Positions 32,498 to 44,300 of a stretch of 64,000 nucleotides of DNA are shown here, piece by piece. The DNA lies in contig JAVGWX010000007.1 of NCBI GenBank assembly GCA_036924085.1, positions 74,477,948-74,541,947 on the forward strand, written 5' to 3'. Numbering within the stretch: position 1 is the stretch's first letter; each line of letters begins with the position of its first letter. The notes under the pieces were generated by a model that ran no database searches, was not told where the DNA came from, and worked only from the letters and a program-made list of their open reading frames with translations. The DNA is from Ariolimax columbianus (Eukaryota; Mollusca; Gastropoda; Stylommatophora; Arionidae). The position numbers and the translations under genes were made by a program.

Positions 32498-33285
32498 CTA
32501 TCATCAGTTAGGAGCACTTGTATCCTATTACTGCTAGGAAGCCCACCTGCCATGGACCAGTCACATGACAGATTAATAAAAACGGCGGACAACACTGTTA
32601 GTGCTTGCATGGAACAGCGTAAAGTGATGAAGTTTATTGTGAAAGAAGGCATGAAACCTTCTGAAATTTACAGAAGACTGCAATCACAATACGGTGATGA
32701 GACACTCAGCAGCAGTAAAACATTTGAATGATGTAAACGTTTTAGAGATGGATGTACATCCGTGAGTGATGATTAGATATTATGAAATTATTGTGTGGCT
32801 AGTTAGTGGTCAATGCTTGGAATGCATTGCCACATGAAGTAGTAGAGGCAAAGACAATCAATGCATTTAAGAATAGATTGGATGCTCATAGCTTTTAGAG
32901 CAAAGAAATGTAATTGAAACTAGTTTTATACAGACTCTGCAAAGTATTCTAAACTAGTATAAAGACGTTAAGTTAAGTTATGATCCCGGCCGTGGTGTCT
33001 CAAACACACCATAGTCATTCCTCTGAATATCCAGATAATATAACGCATCCTTGAAAATCGACGCATAACCTGTCGCAAAATTGCACAAGATACAAGTTTT
33101 TCTCTGAGTACGGTGAACACTATTATTCATGAACATTTGAATTTTCGAAAGGTGAGTGCACTTTGGGTACCAAGACAGCTTTCAGTTTTTGACCGGCAGA
33201 GAAGAGTTTAAGCCTGGACTGAATTGAAGTTACGTTTTGACATGAAAGGGCATAACTTTCCTGCCGGACCTCACACGTGGCGTGG
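32421..33285 (+). mobile_element. Mariner-like transposon remnant, interrupted
   Basis: Left end TACGAGAACCGTTCAAATC resembles a mariner inverted terminal repeat. A frame from 32552 has MEQRKVMKFIVKEGMKPSEI, then YRRLQSQYGDETLS (N-terminal helix-turn-helix). After the inserted LINE end it resumes at about 32985 with LENRRITCRKIAQDT, VNTIIHEHLNFRKVSALWV. The catalytic region and right end are missing, so it cannot encode an active transposase. Confidence 0.85.
32774..32979 (+). mobile_element. CR1/L2-like LINE 3' end inserted in mariner
   Basis: CTAGTTAGTGGTCAATGCTT, GGAATGCATTGCCACATGA, then AGACGTTAAGTTAAGTT at the 3' end, matching 28840-29015 and 60450-60630. ATGAT at 32769-32773 and 32980-32984 flanks it and, removed once, rejoins the mariner reading. 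About 206 bp, strongly 5' truncated. Confidence 0.85.
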
Positions 33286-33804
33286 TAAGCTTTGTTATTT
33301 AATTAGGCGAGAAGAGACACGCAAGTCTTGACTTTACTTGCCCCAACCACTTTTTCGTTTAAACGAAGTCAGGAGCTGAAGTCGTCTCTATTGTGTCAAA
33401 TTTCTTTTCTGCAAGCCTGTGTTGTATTTTTGTTAAGTCTTCAATCTGTCTATTTGCCACGTGATTTTCATCGTGTCTTGTAACCAGATCTTGTTGGTTT
33501 TTTTTAATGCGTACAATGGAAGTTGGTCAGATTGCATTTTTTTTTAAATGAGCGAACTATTTTCTTTTCTTGTGTTGTCATGTGTTCAGCTTTTATTATT
33601 TATATTATTCTAAGAGCTTTGGTCCATGACGGCCTAGGTGATCTGTGACCATTTAGCCTGGTGGAGTCTTTAAGCGGAGCAACAAACTCCCTCCTGCTCA
33701 ACCGGCCCACAACCATCAATCGTAGAATTACTCTAGCACATGTTTATCTTCGTCATTTCCTCAGGACATCCGTTGCCATGACAATGTCTTACTTTCGAAT
33801 TTTA
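33286..33804. other. No gene recognised
   Basis: T-rich unique sequence after the truncated mariner. No right terminal repeat found. Confidence 0.4.
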
Positions 33805-34132
33805 GCACTGGCAGACATACGAGCTTTGTACTGGCAGACATACGAGCTTTGTACTGGCAGACATACGAGCTTTGTACTGGCAGACTTACAAGCTTTGTAC
33901 TGGCAGACATACGAGTTTTGTACTGGCAGACATACGAGCTTTGTACTGGCAGACATACGAGCTTTGTACTGGCAGACATACGAGCTTTGTACTGGCATAC
34001 ATACGAGCGTTGTACTGGCATACATACGAGCTTTGTACTGGCATACATACGAGCGTTGTACTGGCATACATACAAGCGTTGTACTGGCATACATACGAGT
34101 GATGTACTGGCAGACATACGAGCTTTGTACTC
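33805..34132. repeat. 23-bp minisatellite, about 14 copies
   Basis: Unit ACTGGCAGACATACGAGCTT plus TGT. From about 33990 to 34100 a GCATACATACGAGCGTT variant dominates, then the first type returns. The period is not a multiple of three, yet all frames are open because the unit lacks stops. Confidence 0.95.
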
Positions 34133-35106
34133 CGGATGCCGACACAGCGGCAATGTTATATTTCCTTCACAAATCCGTGCCCAAAATCGCAAGAAATTTA
34201 TGTTAACACGAATTCATGTTTTGCAGTTAATATTTTCACGCAGTCTAAGTTATCAACGACATTAAGATTTCCATATAGATATATGCAAAGGATACGCGAA
34301 TTTAGCAAAGTGGCGAATATCTTAAATATTTTTGTAAAATTATAAAATAGTGTAACTGACACATGGCATTTTATAGTACAACACGGCCGAATTCTTTCAA
34401 GGCGATTCTAAGGTGTATCATTACCACACAAAGAGGAACGCAAGCTCTGTGTATGTTACATTATATGTTATCTTCTGAATACATGGAATGGTAAATAATT
34501 CGTAAACAATGAGGACCCATAACCATATTCTGGTGCATATAGTGGGGTAAGTGGTGGAGGTGTCATTCACATGGATTGACATGTAGAATAGCTTAATCCC
34601 AACCTGACTACTCTAAGAGATTCACGAATGTTACCTGCTGAAAAAAATGGCAATCTATCTTACTGCCAGCATTCTTCTTCCCTTTAGAGCACGTCCTCTT
34701 CACATTTCTTCCTGAACTCAATGTCATTTTTTGTGAAAAGCCGCACCTAATTACCACTCGAAGCAAATATCTGAGGCAGTCGTAATCAAGTATTTAACAT
34801 CATACAATTTAAAAGTGTTGTTCTGTCCTTTCATTCCAAACCCCACACGTTCTAATGAATTATGTTGTGATTGGTAAGGTGGGAGTCGAGGAGAAGACTG
34901 GCTTTCTTGCGTAATGATTTTGTTTATGCGAAACATCTTTGTCTTCTTCGTATGCCTCATAATCTGCAATAACGCTGGTTTTAAATGGGTGTCGTCAAAG
35001 GGAATTTTTGCCTCTGCAAGCCATGTCATGATTTGATTGTTTGTGCTTGATGAATTGGAACTGTGTCTTCATGCGCTTTGACATTATCATATCATGCATT
35101 GTTCAT
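34133..35106. other. No gene recognised
   Basis: About 970 bp of AT-rich unique-looking sequence. A 92-codon minus frame at 34751-35029 is not recognised. Confidence 0.45.
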
Positions 35107-35116
35107 TACCAGCATG

Positions 35117-35365
35117 GGGACGGCGTGGCCTAGTGGTTAAGTGACACGGCTCACAACCAGAAGGTGCTGGGTTCGATCCCCATCACAGCACCGGCTGTTA
35201 CCCCGGGGAAGCAAACCCTTAGAAAATGCAAGAGGAAGCAGACCCTTACATAAAATGCATGATGAAGTCGGATGCACTGGGCCGACAGGCGCAAAAATAA
35301 AAACCACAGTGCAGCGCACACCGCCTTGGGATTTAGAGATATAAGGCGAACGCAACAAAAAAAAA
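35117..35365 (+). mobile_element. SINE-A, full length
   Basis: Head with TGGCCTAGTGGTTAAGTGAC and B box GGTTCGATCCCC. Then ACCCCGGGGAAGCAAACCC, core GATGAAGTCGGATGCACTGG, CCGACAGGCGCAAAAATAAA and GCACACCGCCTTGGG, ending in poly-A. TACCAGCATG at 35107-35116 and 35366-35375 is a perfect 10-bp target duplication. Confidence 0.95.
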
Positions 35366-35375
35366 TACCAGCATG

Positions 35376-35875
35376 ACTGTCTTTCAAAAGCAGGGAAGAA
35401 AATGTATTCTATCTAATCCCAGAAAATGTGTAGTTTCATTTCAGTCTGGTATTCCATGTTGTCTGTAGACTGCTTCAAAAAGAATGTCTGTGTCATTTCC
35501 AAGCCTATTCCCTCTGCTACCAGCCAGAGCTACGTGGCATTTTCCTTGCCTTGTCTCTGTCAACTGATTAACATTCTTTCTCATACATGTGGTGCGCATT
35601 AACACACTCGTCGTCCAAATACACAGATCGTAGTCTTCTATCCTTAGATCGCGGATCTGCCTCATGTATTTGCTTCGAGTACCAATCGGGTGCGGCTTTT
35701 CACAAACAATATTTTTGCCATCAGCAGCATTTCGAAAAACGAACCCGCTACCTCTTACCACTTTCCGAACTATAGTTTTCTAGATTTAAATATCGTATTC
35801 TGCTTGTACCCGAACTTGAGGTTTCCCGAAAGTGACAAGTTTATTTACCTTAAGCATTTTCAAAATATCACATCT
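35376..35875. other. No gene recognised
   Basis: Unique sequence. Overlapping frames of 60-125 codons at 35441-35880 on both strands are not recognised, although the last part joins the LINE downstream. Confidence 0.4.
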
Positions 35876-35879
35876 TTGT

Positions 35880-36760
35880 CCAAATCATCAACTAAAAAAC
35901 GCATAAAAAGAACAAGCTTCAATCATCTATCAAAAGCCCTTCCAGAAAGGAACTGTGACATCATATCAAAATGTCCAACAACATGGGAAGTGATACAGGC
36001 ATATGAAAATACAGACCAACAGCCCAACTTCACGTCTACACAGATGGATCATCAGAGGAAGCATTGAGGAAAGTAGTGGCGGAACTCATTATACTTCTAT
36101 AGGATGGAACCGTTATAGGAAAAGCAAGTGGTGCCAGGGATCTCTCGACAGATCTAACAACAGAGCAACTGGCAATAATTGAAGCAATCAAACTATTGAA
36201 TGAAAAGGGCTTAAAGGATAACAGAATAGTGTGTTTGTGTGACAGCATGGACATTTTACAGGCCACACAAAGAGAATCACAAGATAGTATGGAAAAGGAA
36301 CTGAAATGCCAGCTAAATAAACTCTCCGACCACAACAAAACACCATATAGTGTATTCCAGCTCACTGCGGTATACCTGAGAATGAATGGGCGGACAGACT
36401 GGCCAGGGAGGGAAGACAAAGAGAACAATTCACCCGTGCCACTGCCAGATGTCAAGGCACACATCAAACAAAAATATAGACAACAGTGGATAGAGAGAAC
36501 AAACAGCAAATACCTACATGACCCAATCAATAAACTGAATGGGGGGGAAACAGTATACCACAATTTTCCGTCTCAGAACAAGTTATTGCAGACTGACACA
36601 TGGATAAAACGAAAGCAGCACAGACTGCACAATGCACATGTCAGAGAGGAAACTCCAGAACACATCCCGCAAATATGTCTACTGCACCAAGGTTCCCGTG
36701 AGAAGACCCGGTCCGAGGAAAGTAAAATACAAATAACATTCAGTGGGACTGACTGATAAA
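35880..36760 (+). mobile_element. RNase H-bearing LINE remnant
   Basis: Plus frames: TKKRIKRTSFNHLSKALPER linker, LHVYTDGSSEEAL at 36027-36065 (RNase H first Asp), then LTTEQLAIIEAIKLLNEKGL (catalytic Glu) and CLCDSMDILQA (second Asp region) at about 36145-36260. The 186-codon frame 36196-36756 continues to KRKQHRLHNAHVREETPEHI, PQICLLH, the C-terminal zinc-finger-like end. A stop falls at about 36100 and a frame change at about 36060. RT domain absent. Confidence 0.85.
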
Positions 36761-37859
36761 ACGTCGTGACACAGGGCGTTGTCTGTGCTAAGAACGATGA
36801 CATATTTTGAGATTTAGTCCTTCCGCTTTTTTTTTGCCCTCTGCTAAAATCCAAGTAGTTTGGGATGTTGTCCATGCGTTAAAATCTGAGAACATGTGTG
36901 ACCAGGGAGTCAGCTTGTATCCGACCTCTACTACCAAGCTAGAACTATTCAGCTTGGTAGAACACCGCTTGGAATAAAACCAGACTGGTATAGGCTTCCG
37001 TGGCTTGAAAAAGTGCTCGTCTGTGACGAGTAAAATATTTTGCTAGACCAGTTAATAAAATCAGGTTAGTTATGTTTTTAATCGTTATTACATAACGGCT
37101 CTCGCACGATTATTAATGATACTACGGTTACAATAGATTGTACATAAGCCAGCTTATGATGGTGAATCTAAATAGACATCCGCTACCACAATTTAAACCT
37201 GATAAAGCCATCGATCAATGGTCCTACAGTGTTAAAACTACGAAGCATGTTCAAGGACACAAATGCCATGTCTCTGACAGAAATACATCTTTTCTTAAGA
37301 ATAAATAGACTAATACAATATTTTTGGTTTGGTATGTAGAAATAAAAGTGGATTGTTAACATAAATTTAATGACTGTAGTCTGACCATGCTGACTGGTGA
37401 AATTTATGACTGACTGGTCAGTCACCATAACAATTTTCAAGCTCTGGATAGCCCCGAGGTTAGTCAGTGACCCCAAGTTGTCAAACCCCAACGTGGTAGG
37501 GAAACCAGAGATGTTACATTATTGTTTCTATTTTCGCTAATGAAAACATAATGCTAATATAAAGTTCTGTAGTTCGGACACAACTGACAAATTGGTTGCT
37601 GAGAGGAGCAGAGTGAACTGTGGGTGCAGTTGATTTATGTGATACTTACTGACAAAATGCGGTGACCGGAAGCCACACCTGTTGTTTGAATGGTGTGTGT
37701 GTGTTTTGTCAGAGAGGAAGAGGGTGAATGATTGTGAGCTAGTACAGGAGTGATAGAATGTTCAGATTAATTTTGTGAGATGTGGAAGAGAGTGAGATAT
37801 GGATATGATAGATAAAGGGTGTGATGAGAGAGTTCCGCGTTAGAGGGGTGATTCCGCAT
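36761..37859. other. No gene recognised
   Basis: About 1.1 kb without recognised repeats. From about 37680 the sequence becomes GAGAG/GTGAG-rich and grades into the 88-bp array. Confidence 0.45.
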
Positions 37860-39415
37860 GAGAAATGGTGAGCGATCGAGTGATGGAGTGTTTGAATGAG
37901 CATTATATGAGAGGGGTGATCGATCGAGATACAGAGGGGATGAGTTTCACGAGAGAGGTAACCAATCGAGTGAGGGAATGTTTGAGTGAGTTTTGAGAGA
38001 GGGGTGAGCGATCGAGATACAGTGGGTGAGTTTTACGAAAGAGGTAACCAATCAAGTGAGGGAATGTTTGAGTGAGTTTTGTGAGAGGGGTGAGCGATCG
38101 AGTGACGGAGTGGGTGAGTTTCACGAGAGAGGTAAGCAATAGAGTAACGGAATGTTTGAGTGAGTTTTGTGAGAGGGGTGAGCGATCGAGATACAGAGTG
38201 GGTGAGTTTCAAGAGAGAGGTAAGCAATAGAGTAACGGAATATTTGAGTGAGTTTTGTGAGAGGAGTAAGCGATCGAGAAACAGAGTGGGTGAGTTTCAC
38301 GAGAGAGGTAACAAATCAAGTGAGGGAATGTTTCAGTGAGTTTTCTGAGAGGGGTGAGCGATCGAAATACAGAGTGGGTGAGTTTCAGGAGAGAGGTAAG
38401 CAATAGAGTAACGGAAAATTTGAGTGAGTTTTGTGAGAGGGGTAAGCGATCGAGATACAGAGTGGGTGAGTTTCACGAGAGAGGTAACCAATCGAGTGAG
38501 GGAATGTTTCAGTGAGTTTTGTGAGAGGGGTAAGCGATCGAGATACAGAGTGGGTGAGTTTCACGAGAGAGGTAAGCAATAGAGTAACGGAATGTTTGAG
38601 TGAGTTTTGAGAGAGGGATGAGCGATCGAGATACAGAGTGGGTGAGTTTCACGAGTGAGGTAACCAATCAAGTGAGGGAATGTTTCAGTGAGTTTTGTGA
38701 GAGGGGTGAGCGATCGAGTAACGGAGTGGGTGAGTTTCACGAGAGAGGTAACCAATTGAATGATGGAATGTTTGAGTGAGTTTTGTGAGAGGGGTGAGCG
38801 ATCGAGATACGGAGTGGGTGAGTTTCACGAGAGAGCTAACCAATCGAGTGAGGGAATATTTGGGTGAGTTTTGTGAAAGGGGTGAGTAATCGAGATACAG
38901 AGTGGGTGAGTTTGACGAGAGAGGTAAGCAATAGAGTAACGGAATGTTTGAGTGAGTTTTGTGAGAGGGGTGAGCGATCGAGATACAGAGTGGGTGAGTT
39001 TCAAGAGAGAGGTAAGCAATAGAGTAACGGAATGTTTGAGTGAGTTTTGTGAGAGGGGTGAGTGATCGAGATACAGAGTGGGTGAGTTTCACGAGAGAGG
39101 TAACCAATCAAGTGAGGGAATATTTGGGTGAGTTTTGTGAGAGGGGTGAGTAATCGAGATACAGAGTGGGTGAGTTTCACGAGAGAGGTAAGCAATAGAG
39201 TAACGGAATGTTTGATTGAGTTTTGTGAGAGGGGTGAGTGATCGAGATACAGAGTGGGTGAGTTTCACGAGAGAGGTAACCAATCAAGTGAGGGAATATT
39301 TGAGTGAGTTTTGTGAGAGGGGTGAGTGATCGAGATACAGAGTAGGTGAGTTTCACGAGAGGTAACCAATCAAGTGAGGGAATGTTTGGGTGAGTTTTGT
39401 GAGAGGGGTTAGCAT
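37860..39415. repeat. 88-bp satellite-like array with 176-bp higher order
   Basis: Each 88-bp unit has two related halves: one with GAGTTTTGTGAGAGGGGTGA and GCGATCGAGATACAGAG, the other with GTGAGTTTCACGAGAGAGGT and GAGGGAATGTTT. Second halves alternate between ACCAATCAAGTGAGGG and AGCAATAGAGTAACGG types, giving a 176-bp period over much of the array. About 17 units. Confidence 0.95.
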
Positions 39416-39705
39416 TCTAGTGATGTAGTTTTTCGGTGAATTTTAACAACGAGAAAGAGGAATGTAATAGAGTCATTGATCGAGCCTTAAGAGAAAAGAA
39501 TGAGTGATGGAGTATTTAATTGAATGTTATGGGATGTTACATGAGGCATGATGTAGTTCTGGAGATAGGTCAACCACTTTTGCATTGACGATTTCAATAG
39601 CAATGGTCTTATATGATGAAGTTGCTAGCCTCATTCACGTCTCTCTTTGGTTGCCCTTTACGCCAGGCTCTGAGTGTTAGAAATTAATGTGTGATACTTT
39701 TATTA
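39416..39705. other. No gene; short SINE-like block
   Basis: 39627-39670 (GAAGTTGCTAGCCTCATTCA then TTGCCCTTTACGCCA) resembles 17020-17065 and 53570-53615. The rest is unique. Confidence 0.4.
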
Positions 39706-39905
39706 GAACCCAAAGCTGACTGCTAGCGCCAGAGCCAGTGACACAGGACTGCCAGAACCCTTCTCCTTCTTCACATGGTATTCTGGATAATAGGCTGCAT
39801 CAGGGAAGACTGGGTAAAGAGAAGAGATCGAAGAGGGCAGGCTAACCATATACCCACAAATGTCAGCTGAAGTCGGATGTGTCGAACCGAAAGAAATACG
39901 ATTCT
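39706..39905 (+). mobile_element. SINE-B, partial
   Basis: AAAGCTGACTGCTAGCGCCA, ATTCTGGATAATAGGCTGCA, AGAGATCGAAGAGGGCAGG and GCTGAAGTCGGATGTGTCGA follow the SINE-B order. It is cut after the core, near CCGAAAGAAATACG. Confidence 0.8.
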
Positions 39906-39911
39906 TTTGTT

Positions 39912-40016
39912 ATCACGAAGATTTTTGTCATACTTTTATTATAATGGACATTTACCTGTCATAATTTTATTATAATGAACATTTTTATATCATAATTTTA
40001 TTATAATGAACAGTTT
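39912..40016. repeat. AT-rich triplicate of about 35 bp
   Basis: Three copies of CATAATTTTATTATAATGAA (first copy CATACTTTTATTATAATGGA) at about 35-bp spacing. Confidence 0.85.
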
Positions 40017-40039
40017 TTTTTTATTCTCTTATTATTCCT

Positions 40040-40805
40040 GGATAATAATAAGCAGAACTCCAGGAAGAAGGATCCACGAAACAGCTCTTGACTATGGTAT
40101 GGAGATTCACGCTGGAAAGACAAAATTATCGACCGACAACGCCGAGGGCTTCAACAGCAGGATAAAAGCTAATGGTCAGGAACTCGAAGTGGTTGACTGT
40201 TTTAAATATCTTGGGTCGATTGTCAGTGATGAAGGATGAAAATGTGAGGTCTTGGCCAGAATAGCACAGACAATACCGGCGCTTGCAGGGCTCAACAAAA
40301 TCTGGCAAGATAAACGGTTAGCACTATGCACGAAAATCAGTTTAATGCGTACATTGGTCCTGTCAATATTATTCTATGCTTGTGAGACATGGGCAATTAC
40401 AGCTGACCTTCTGCAGACATGAGATGTTTCCGAAGACTTCTAAACCCTACAAAGATCGAGTTACAAATGAGGAAATACGAGGAAGAATTACAACAGCAAT
40501 AAGGTATTTTAAAGCCGTCACATCTTGGCAACTGTCAAAAGAACGAAACTCGCTTGATACGGTCACATATCAAGATAAAATGGTCTTGCAAATACGATCC
40601 TGCACGGAAAGGTGCAAGGCAGACGACGAAGAGGCCGTCCCCAAAAAGATTTGGGAGGACAACATAAAAGAATGGACCAATCTCCGACCAGAAGAGGCAC
40701 GTGAAGCGACCTTGACAGAGAGGGATGGCGTGGGGTTGTGAAGATCTTTTCATGTGTGCCCCAACGACCTCACTGGTTACCAAATGACCCGACCTGACCT
40801 GAATA
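40040..40805 (+). mobile_element. LINE remnant, RT C-terminal part
   Basis: Plus frame 40085-40238 reads ALDYGMEIHAGKTKLSTDN, VVDCFKYLGSIVSDEG; after a stop at 40237 it continues VLARIAQTIPALAGLNKIWQ, SLMRTLVLSILFYACETWAI. Further broken pieces include GRRRRGRPQKDLGGQHKRMD and VVKIFSCVPQRPHWL. This order (KYLGSIVSDEG ... YACETW ... VPQRPS) is typical of a common LINE group of marine invertebrates. FADD lies upstream and is lost. Confidence 0.83.
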
Positions 40806-41029
40806 ACTTTTATTATCACAAAGAATTCAATTGTTACTATCGCGAAGATTTTCAACTTCTATTTTCACGAAGATTTTAAAATACGTCTGCAATTCAGCTG
40901 TCAGCACCCACCCGAACATCAGCATGGCAGCGAAACAACTGATAAACTGGTTATGACGGGATTGTGCCACTGAAACGGAAAATATTTAATCGAACCGACT
41001 TCATTATATCCATAACGGCTCAGTCCCTT
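40806..41029. other. No gene recognised
   Basis: Unique; no features seen. Confidence 0.35.
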
Positions 41030-41180
41030 TCCTTACTGAAACTCCCGACGACAGAGAGCTCTTTCCGTAGCTTCGTCGAGTACCCATTTACAGAAAGAAG
41101 CTATGATATCATGAAACTCCTGTCATTCTCGGTCTGTCAAACTTTACGAAGTGATTCGAACCTAGTACGTTGAAATTGTT
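41030..41180 (-). mobile_element. SINE-D remnant
   Basis: On minus CTAGGTTCGAATCACTTCG is a good B box. GAGTACCCATTTACAG on plus is the shared block, followed by unrelated bases where CTGGG is expected. A box not clear. Confidence 0.45.
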
Positions 41181-41251
41181 TATCCCGCTCACAACTCTAG
41201 ACCAGCGAATCTTAAATAACTTTAAGAGAAGTAATTGGTGTCACCAGGAGT

Positions 41252-41597
41252 TGTTTCGAATGCCCACAATGAGTATATTACTCTTATGTGAATCCTGAAA
41301 AGGGCGATAAGTGACTGGTTGCAGTACCTTTCCTCAAATCTCGAGCGTGCTGATGAAGGTGTACCAGGGTCCTCCAGGCGGTTGTGCTATGCTTGGCTTC
41401 ATCTACGTGTTGCTCACTACTGCGGAGATCACGTCAAACCTCATATTGTTAGCCAGACCGTTGTCTTCGACAACAGCCCGTTTCCAGGACGACCACTGAG
41501 GAGGTCAGATAAGGGTCTAGGCCAGTATATTTCTCTTGACTATGGCTAACGTTCTCTTATCAGTGTTTTGCCTGACCAGACGTTAGCCTCATCGTCC
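41252..41597 (-). mobile_element. SINE-C, full length single-unit copy
   Basis: Reference copy of about 345 bp. Tail side at 41252 (TTGTTTCGAATGCCCACAAT), then GGTTGCAGTACCTTTCCTC, TGCTGATGAAGGTGTACCAG, GTTGTGCTATGCTTGGCTTC, CCAGTATATTTCTC, then GTTTTGCCTGACCAGACGTT and AGCCTCATCGTCCCG at the 5' end. GTGTCACCAGGAG (before it) and GTGCCATCAGGAG (after it) are a probable target duplication with two mismatches. It contains the 5' unit once, in contrast to 45558-46589. Confidence 0.85.
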
Positions 41598-41840
41598 CGT
41601 GCCATCAGGAGAGATACTTATAGAAATGATGACATTAAAAATATGGTGAGGACGGCACATTGTGCTGAATACATATCAAGACAGAAAATAAGATAGTTTA
41701 GTAATCTCATGAGAATGCAACGCTTACAGCGGCTGACACAACACACTTAGCCCAAGAAAGGCAACCTGAGATTCTCACGGCACTTAGCGGCACAAGTGGG
41801 CTGAAAAGGATGTAAATTAAGTAGTCATTTGTAAATATAT
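41598..41840. other. No gene recognised
   Basis: Unique sequence. Confidence 0.35.
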
Positions 41841-41844
41841 CATG

Positions 41845-43150
41845 AATGGACACAGTCGTCACTTCTTGAGCGTGCACAGTCGTTACATCTTAGGCGCTTA
41901 GAGCCGTCACGTCTTGAGCGTGCACATCCTTTAAATCTTGGTCATGCAGAGCCGTCACATCTTTAACGTTCACAGCTGTCACACCTTTAACGTGCACAGC
42001 CGTCACATCCTGAACGTGCACAGCCGTCACATCATTAACGTTCACAGCCGTCACATCCTGAACGTGTATAACCGTCACTTCTTTAACGTTCACAGCCGTC
42101 ACATCCTGAACGTGTATAACCGTCACATCTTTAACGTGCACAGCCGTCACATCTTTAAAGTGCACAGCCGTCACATCCTGAACGTGCAAATCCGTCACAT
42201 CTTTAACGTTCACAGCCGTCACATCATAAACGTGCATAACCGTCACATCTTGAATGTTCACAGCCGTCACATCCTGAACTTGCACAGTCGTCACATCTTT
42301 AACGTTCACAGCCGTCACATCTTTAGCGCTCACATTCGTCACATCTTTAACGTGTATAACCGTCACATCCTTAACGTTCACAGCCGTCACATCTTTAACG
42401 TGCACAGCCGTCACATCCTGAACGTGCAAATCCGTCACATCTTTAACGTTCACAGCCGTCACATCATAAACGTGCATAACCGTCACATCTTGAATGTTCA
42501 CAGCCGTCACATCCTGAACGTGCACAGCCGTCACATCATTAACGTTCACAGCCGTCACATCCTGAACGTGTAAAACCGTCACTTCTTTAACGTTCACAGC
42601 GGTCACATCTTGAACGTGTATAACCGTCACATCTTTAACGTGCACAGCCGTCACATCTTTAAAGTGCACAGCCGTCACATCCTGAACTTGCACAGTCGTC
42701 ACATCTTTAACGTTCACAGCCGTCACATCTTTAGCGTTCACAGTCGTCACATCTTGAACGTGTTTAACCGTCACATCCTTAACGTTCACAGCCGTCACAT
42801 CTTTAACGTGCACAGCCGTCACATCCTGAATGTGCAAATCCGTCACATCTTTAACGTTCACAGCCGTCACATCATGAACGTGCATAACCGTCACATCTTG
42901 AATGTTCACAGCCGTCACATCCTGAACGTGCACATCCATCACATCTTTAACGTTCACAGCCGTCACATCATGAACGTGCATAACCGTCACATCTTGAATG
43001 TTCACAGCCGTCACATCTTTAACGTTCACAGCCGTCATATCTTTAACGCTCCCATCCGTCATAACTTGAACGTTCACAGCCGTCATATCTTTAACGTGCA
43101 CCGCCGTCACATCTTGAATGTTCGCAGCCGTCAGATCCTGAACGAGCACA
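41845..43150. repeat. 24-bp minisatellite, about 54 copies
   Basis: Unit ACAGCCGTCACATCTTTAAC plus GTTC, with CCTGAACGTGC, CATTAACGTTC and GTGTATAACC variants. Blocks of about 240 bp and about 500 bp recur (for example GTGCAAATCCGTCAC at 42185, 42425 and 42835). A 422-codon minus frame (VTAVNVKD) and plus frames (RHIFNVHS) are both open because 24 is a multiple of three. Confidence 0.97.
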
Positions 43151-43625
43151 GTCATCAACTATGACAATGGAATTTGATCATCATAATTTGGTCAGTATCT
43201 TCTACCTGTGTTTTATTTCTCTCCATCTTTGTGCCCAAGTTCTCGAGTTTCTCCGTCTTTCTTTATCGCCCCCACCTGGCCTCATCCATTGTGTAGATGT
43301 TGATAACAGGGTGCCCGCTACTTCACGTCAGGTAACGGTGGGCTCTTTGTTTGCGGTTTCTGAGGATGTGCGACGAAGACTCCCAGTTTCAGTCCAAATG
43401 AATTGGCCCCGGGCAAGGGGGACCGATCTATTTGAATTTGACAAGTGTCACAACTAAGGTCTACCAGCACCTGTCGACGTTAGGTCAAGGTGGTTCATAT
43501 AGGAGACAATACAGGGCACTGTAAACAAACATTGTTTGTTCCGTGTAGTAGGGAAACAGATAGAAATAAGGGTTATCTGTGAGAAAGTAATTCTCCAAAA
43601 TGTTGCAATAAAGTAAAGGGCAGAG
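43151..43625. other. No gene recognised
   Basis: A 98-codon plus frame from 43161 is not recognised. Otherwise unique. Confidence 0.4.
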
Positions 43626-43659
43626 GGGATAGGAGACTAATGTTTGGTCAGGTCTGGTC

Positions 43660-44300
43660 GGACGATGTTAGTTAGGGCCAGGCAAAACATACTGCTCAGA
43701 TTGTTAGTCAGGGTCAGGCAAAACATACTGATCAGATTGTTAGTCAGGGTCAGGCAAAACTTACTGATCAGATTGTTAGTCAGGGTCAGGCAAAACATGC
43801 TGATCAGATTATGTTAGTCGGGGTCAGGCAAAACATGCTGATCAGATTATGTTAGTCGGGGTCAGGCAAAACATGCTGATCAGATTATGTTACTCGGGGT
43901 CAGGCAAAACATACTGATCAGATTGTTAGTCAGGGTCAGGCAAAACATGCTGATCAGATTATGTTAGTCAGGGTCAGGCAAAAGATGCTGATAAGATTAT
44001 GTTAGTCAGGGTCAGGCAAAACATGCTGATCAGATTATGTTAGTCTGGGTCAGGCAAAACATACTGATCAGATTATTAGTCAGGGTCAGGCAAAACATGC
44101 TGATCAGATTATGTTAGTCAGGGTCAGGCAAAACATACTGATCAGATTATTAGTCAGGGTCAGGCAAAACATGCTGATCAGATTATGTTAGTCAGGGTCA
44201 GGTAAAACATGCTGATCATATTATGTTAGTCAGGGTCAGGCAAAACATACAGATCAGATTATGTTAGTCAGGGTCAGGCAAAACATACTAATCAGATTCG
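43660..44300. repeat. 36/38-bp VNTR inside SINE-C, left part
   Basis: Unit GATCAGATTATGTTAGTCAG, then GGTCAGGCAAAACATACT; the 36-bp form lacks the AT dinucleotide. About 17 copies. The reverse complement carries TGTTTTGCCTGACC and CTGACTAACA, words of the SINE-C 5' unit. The array continues at 44895-44995 after the SINE-A. Confidence 0.93.

Noticed and set aside
37860..39415. CRISPR-like regular repeats
   Set aside because: Units are contiguous without unique spacers, and the context is eukaryotic. The same applies to the other arrays.
41890..43158. 422-codon minus-strand open frame
   Set aside because: Made of 24-bp repeats and open on the opposite strand as well. No domain or flanking gene structure.
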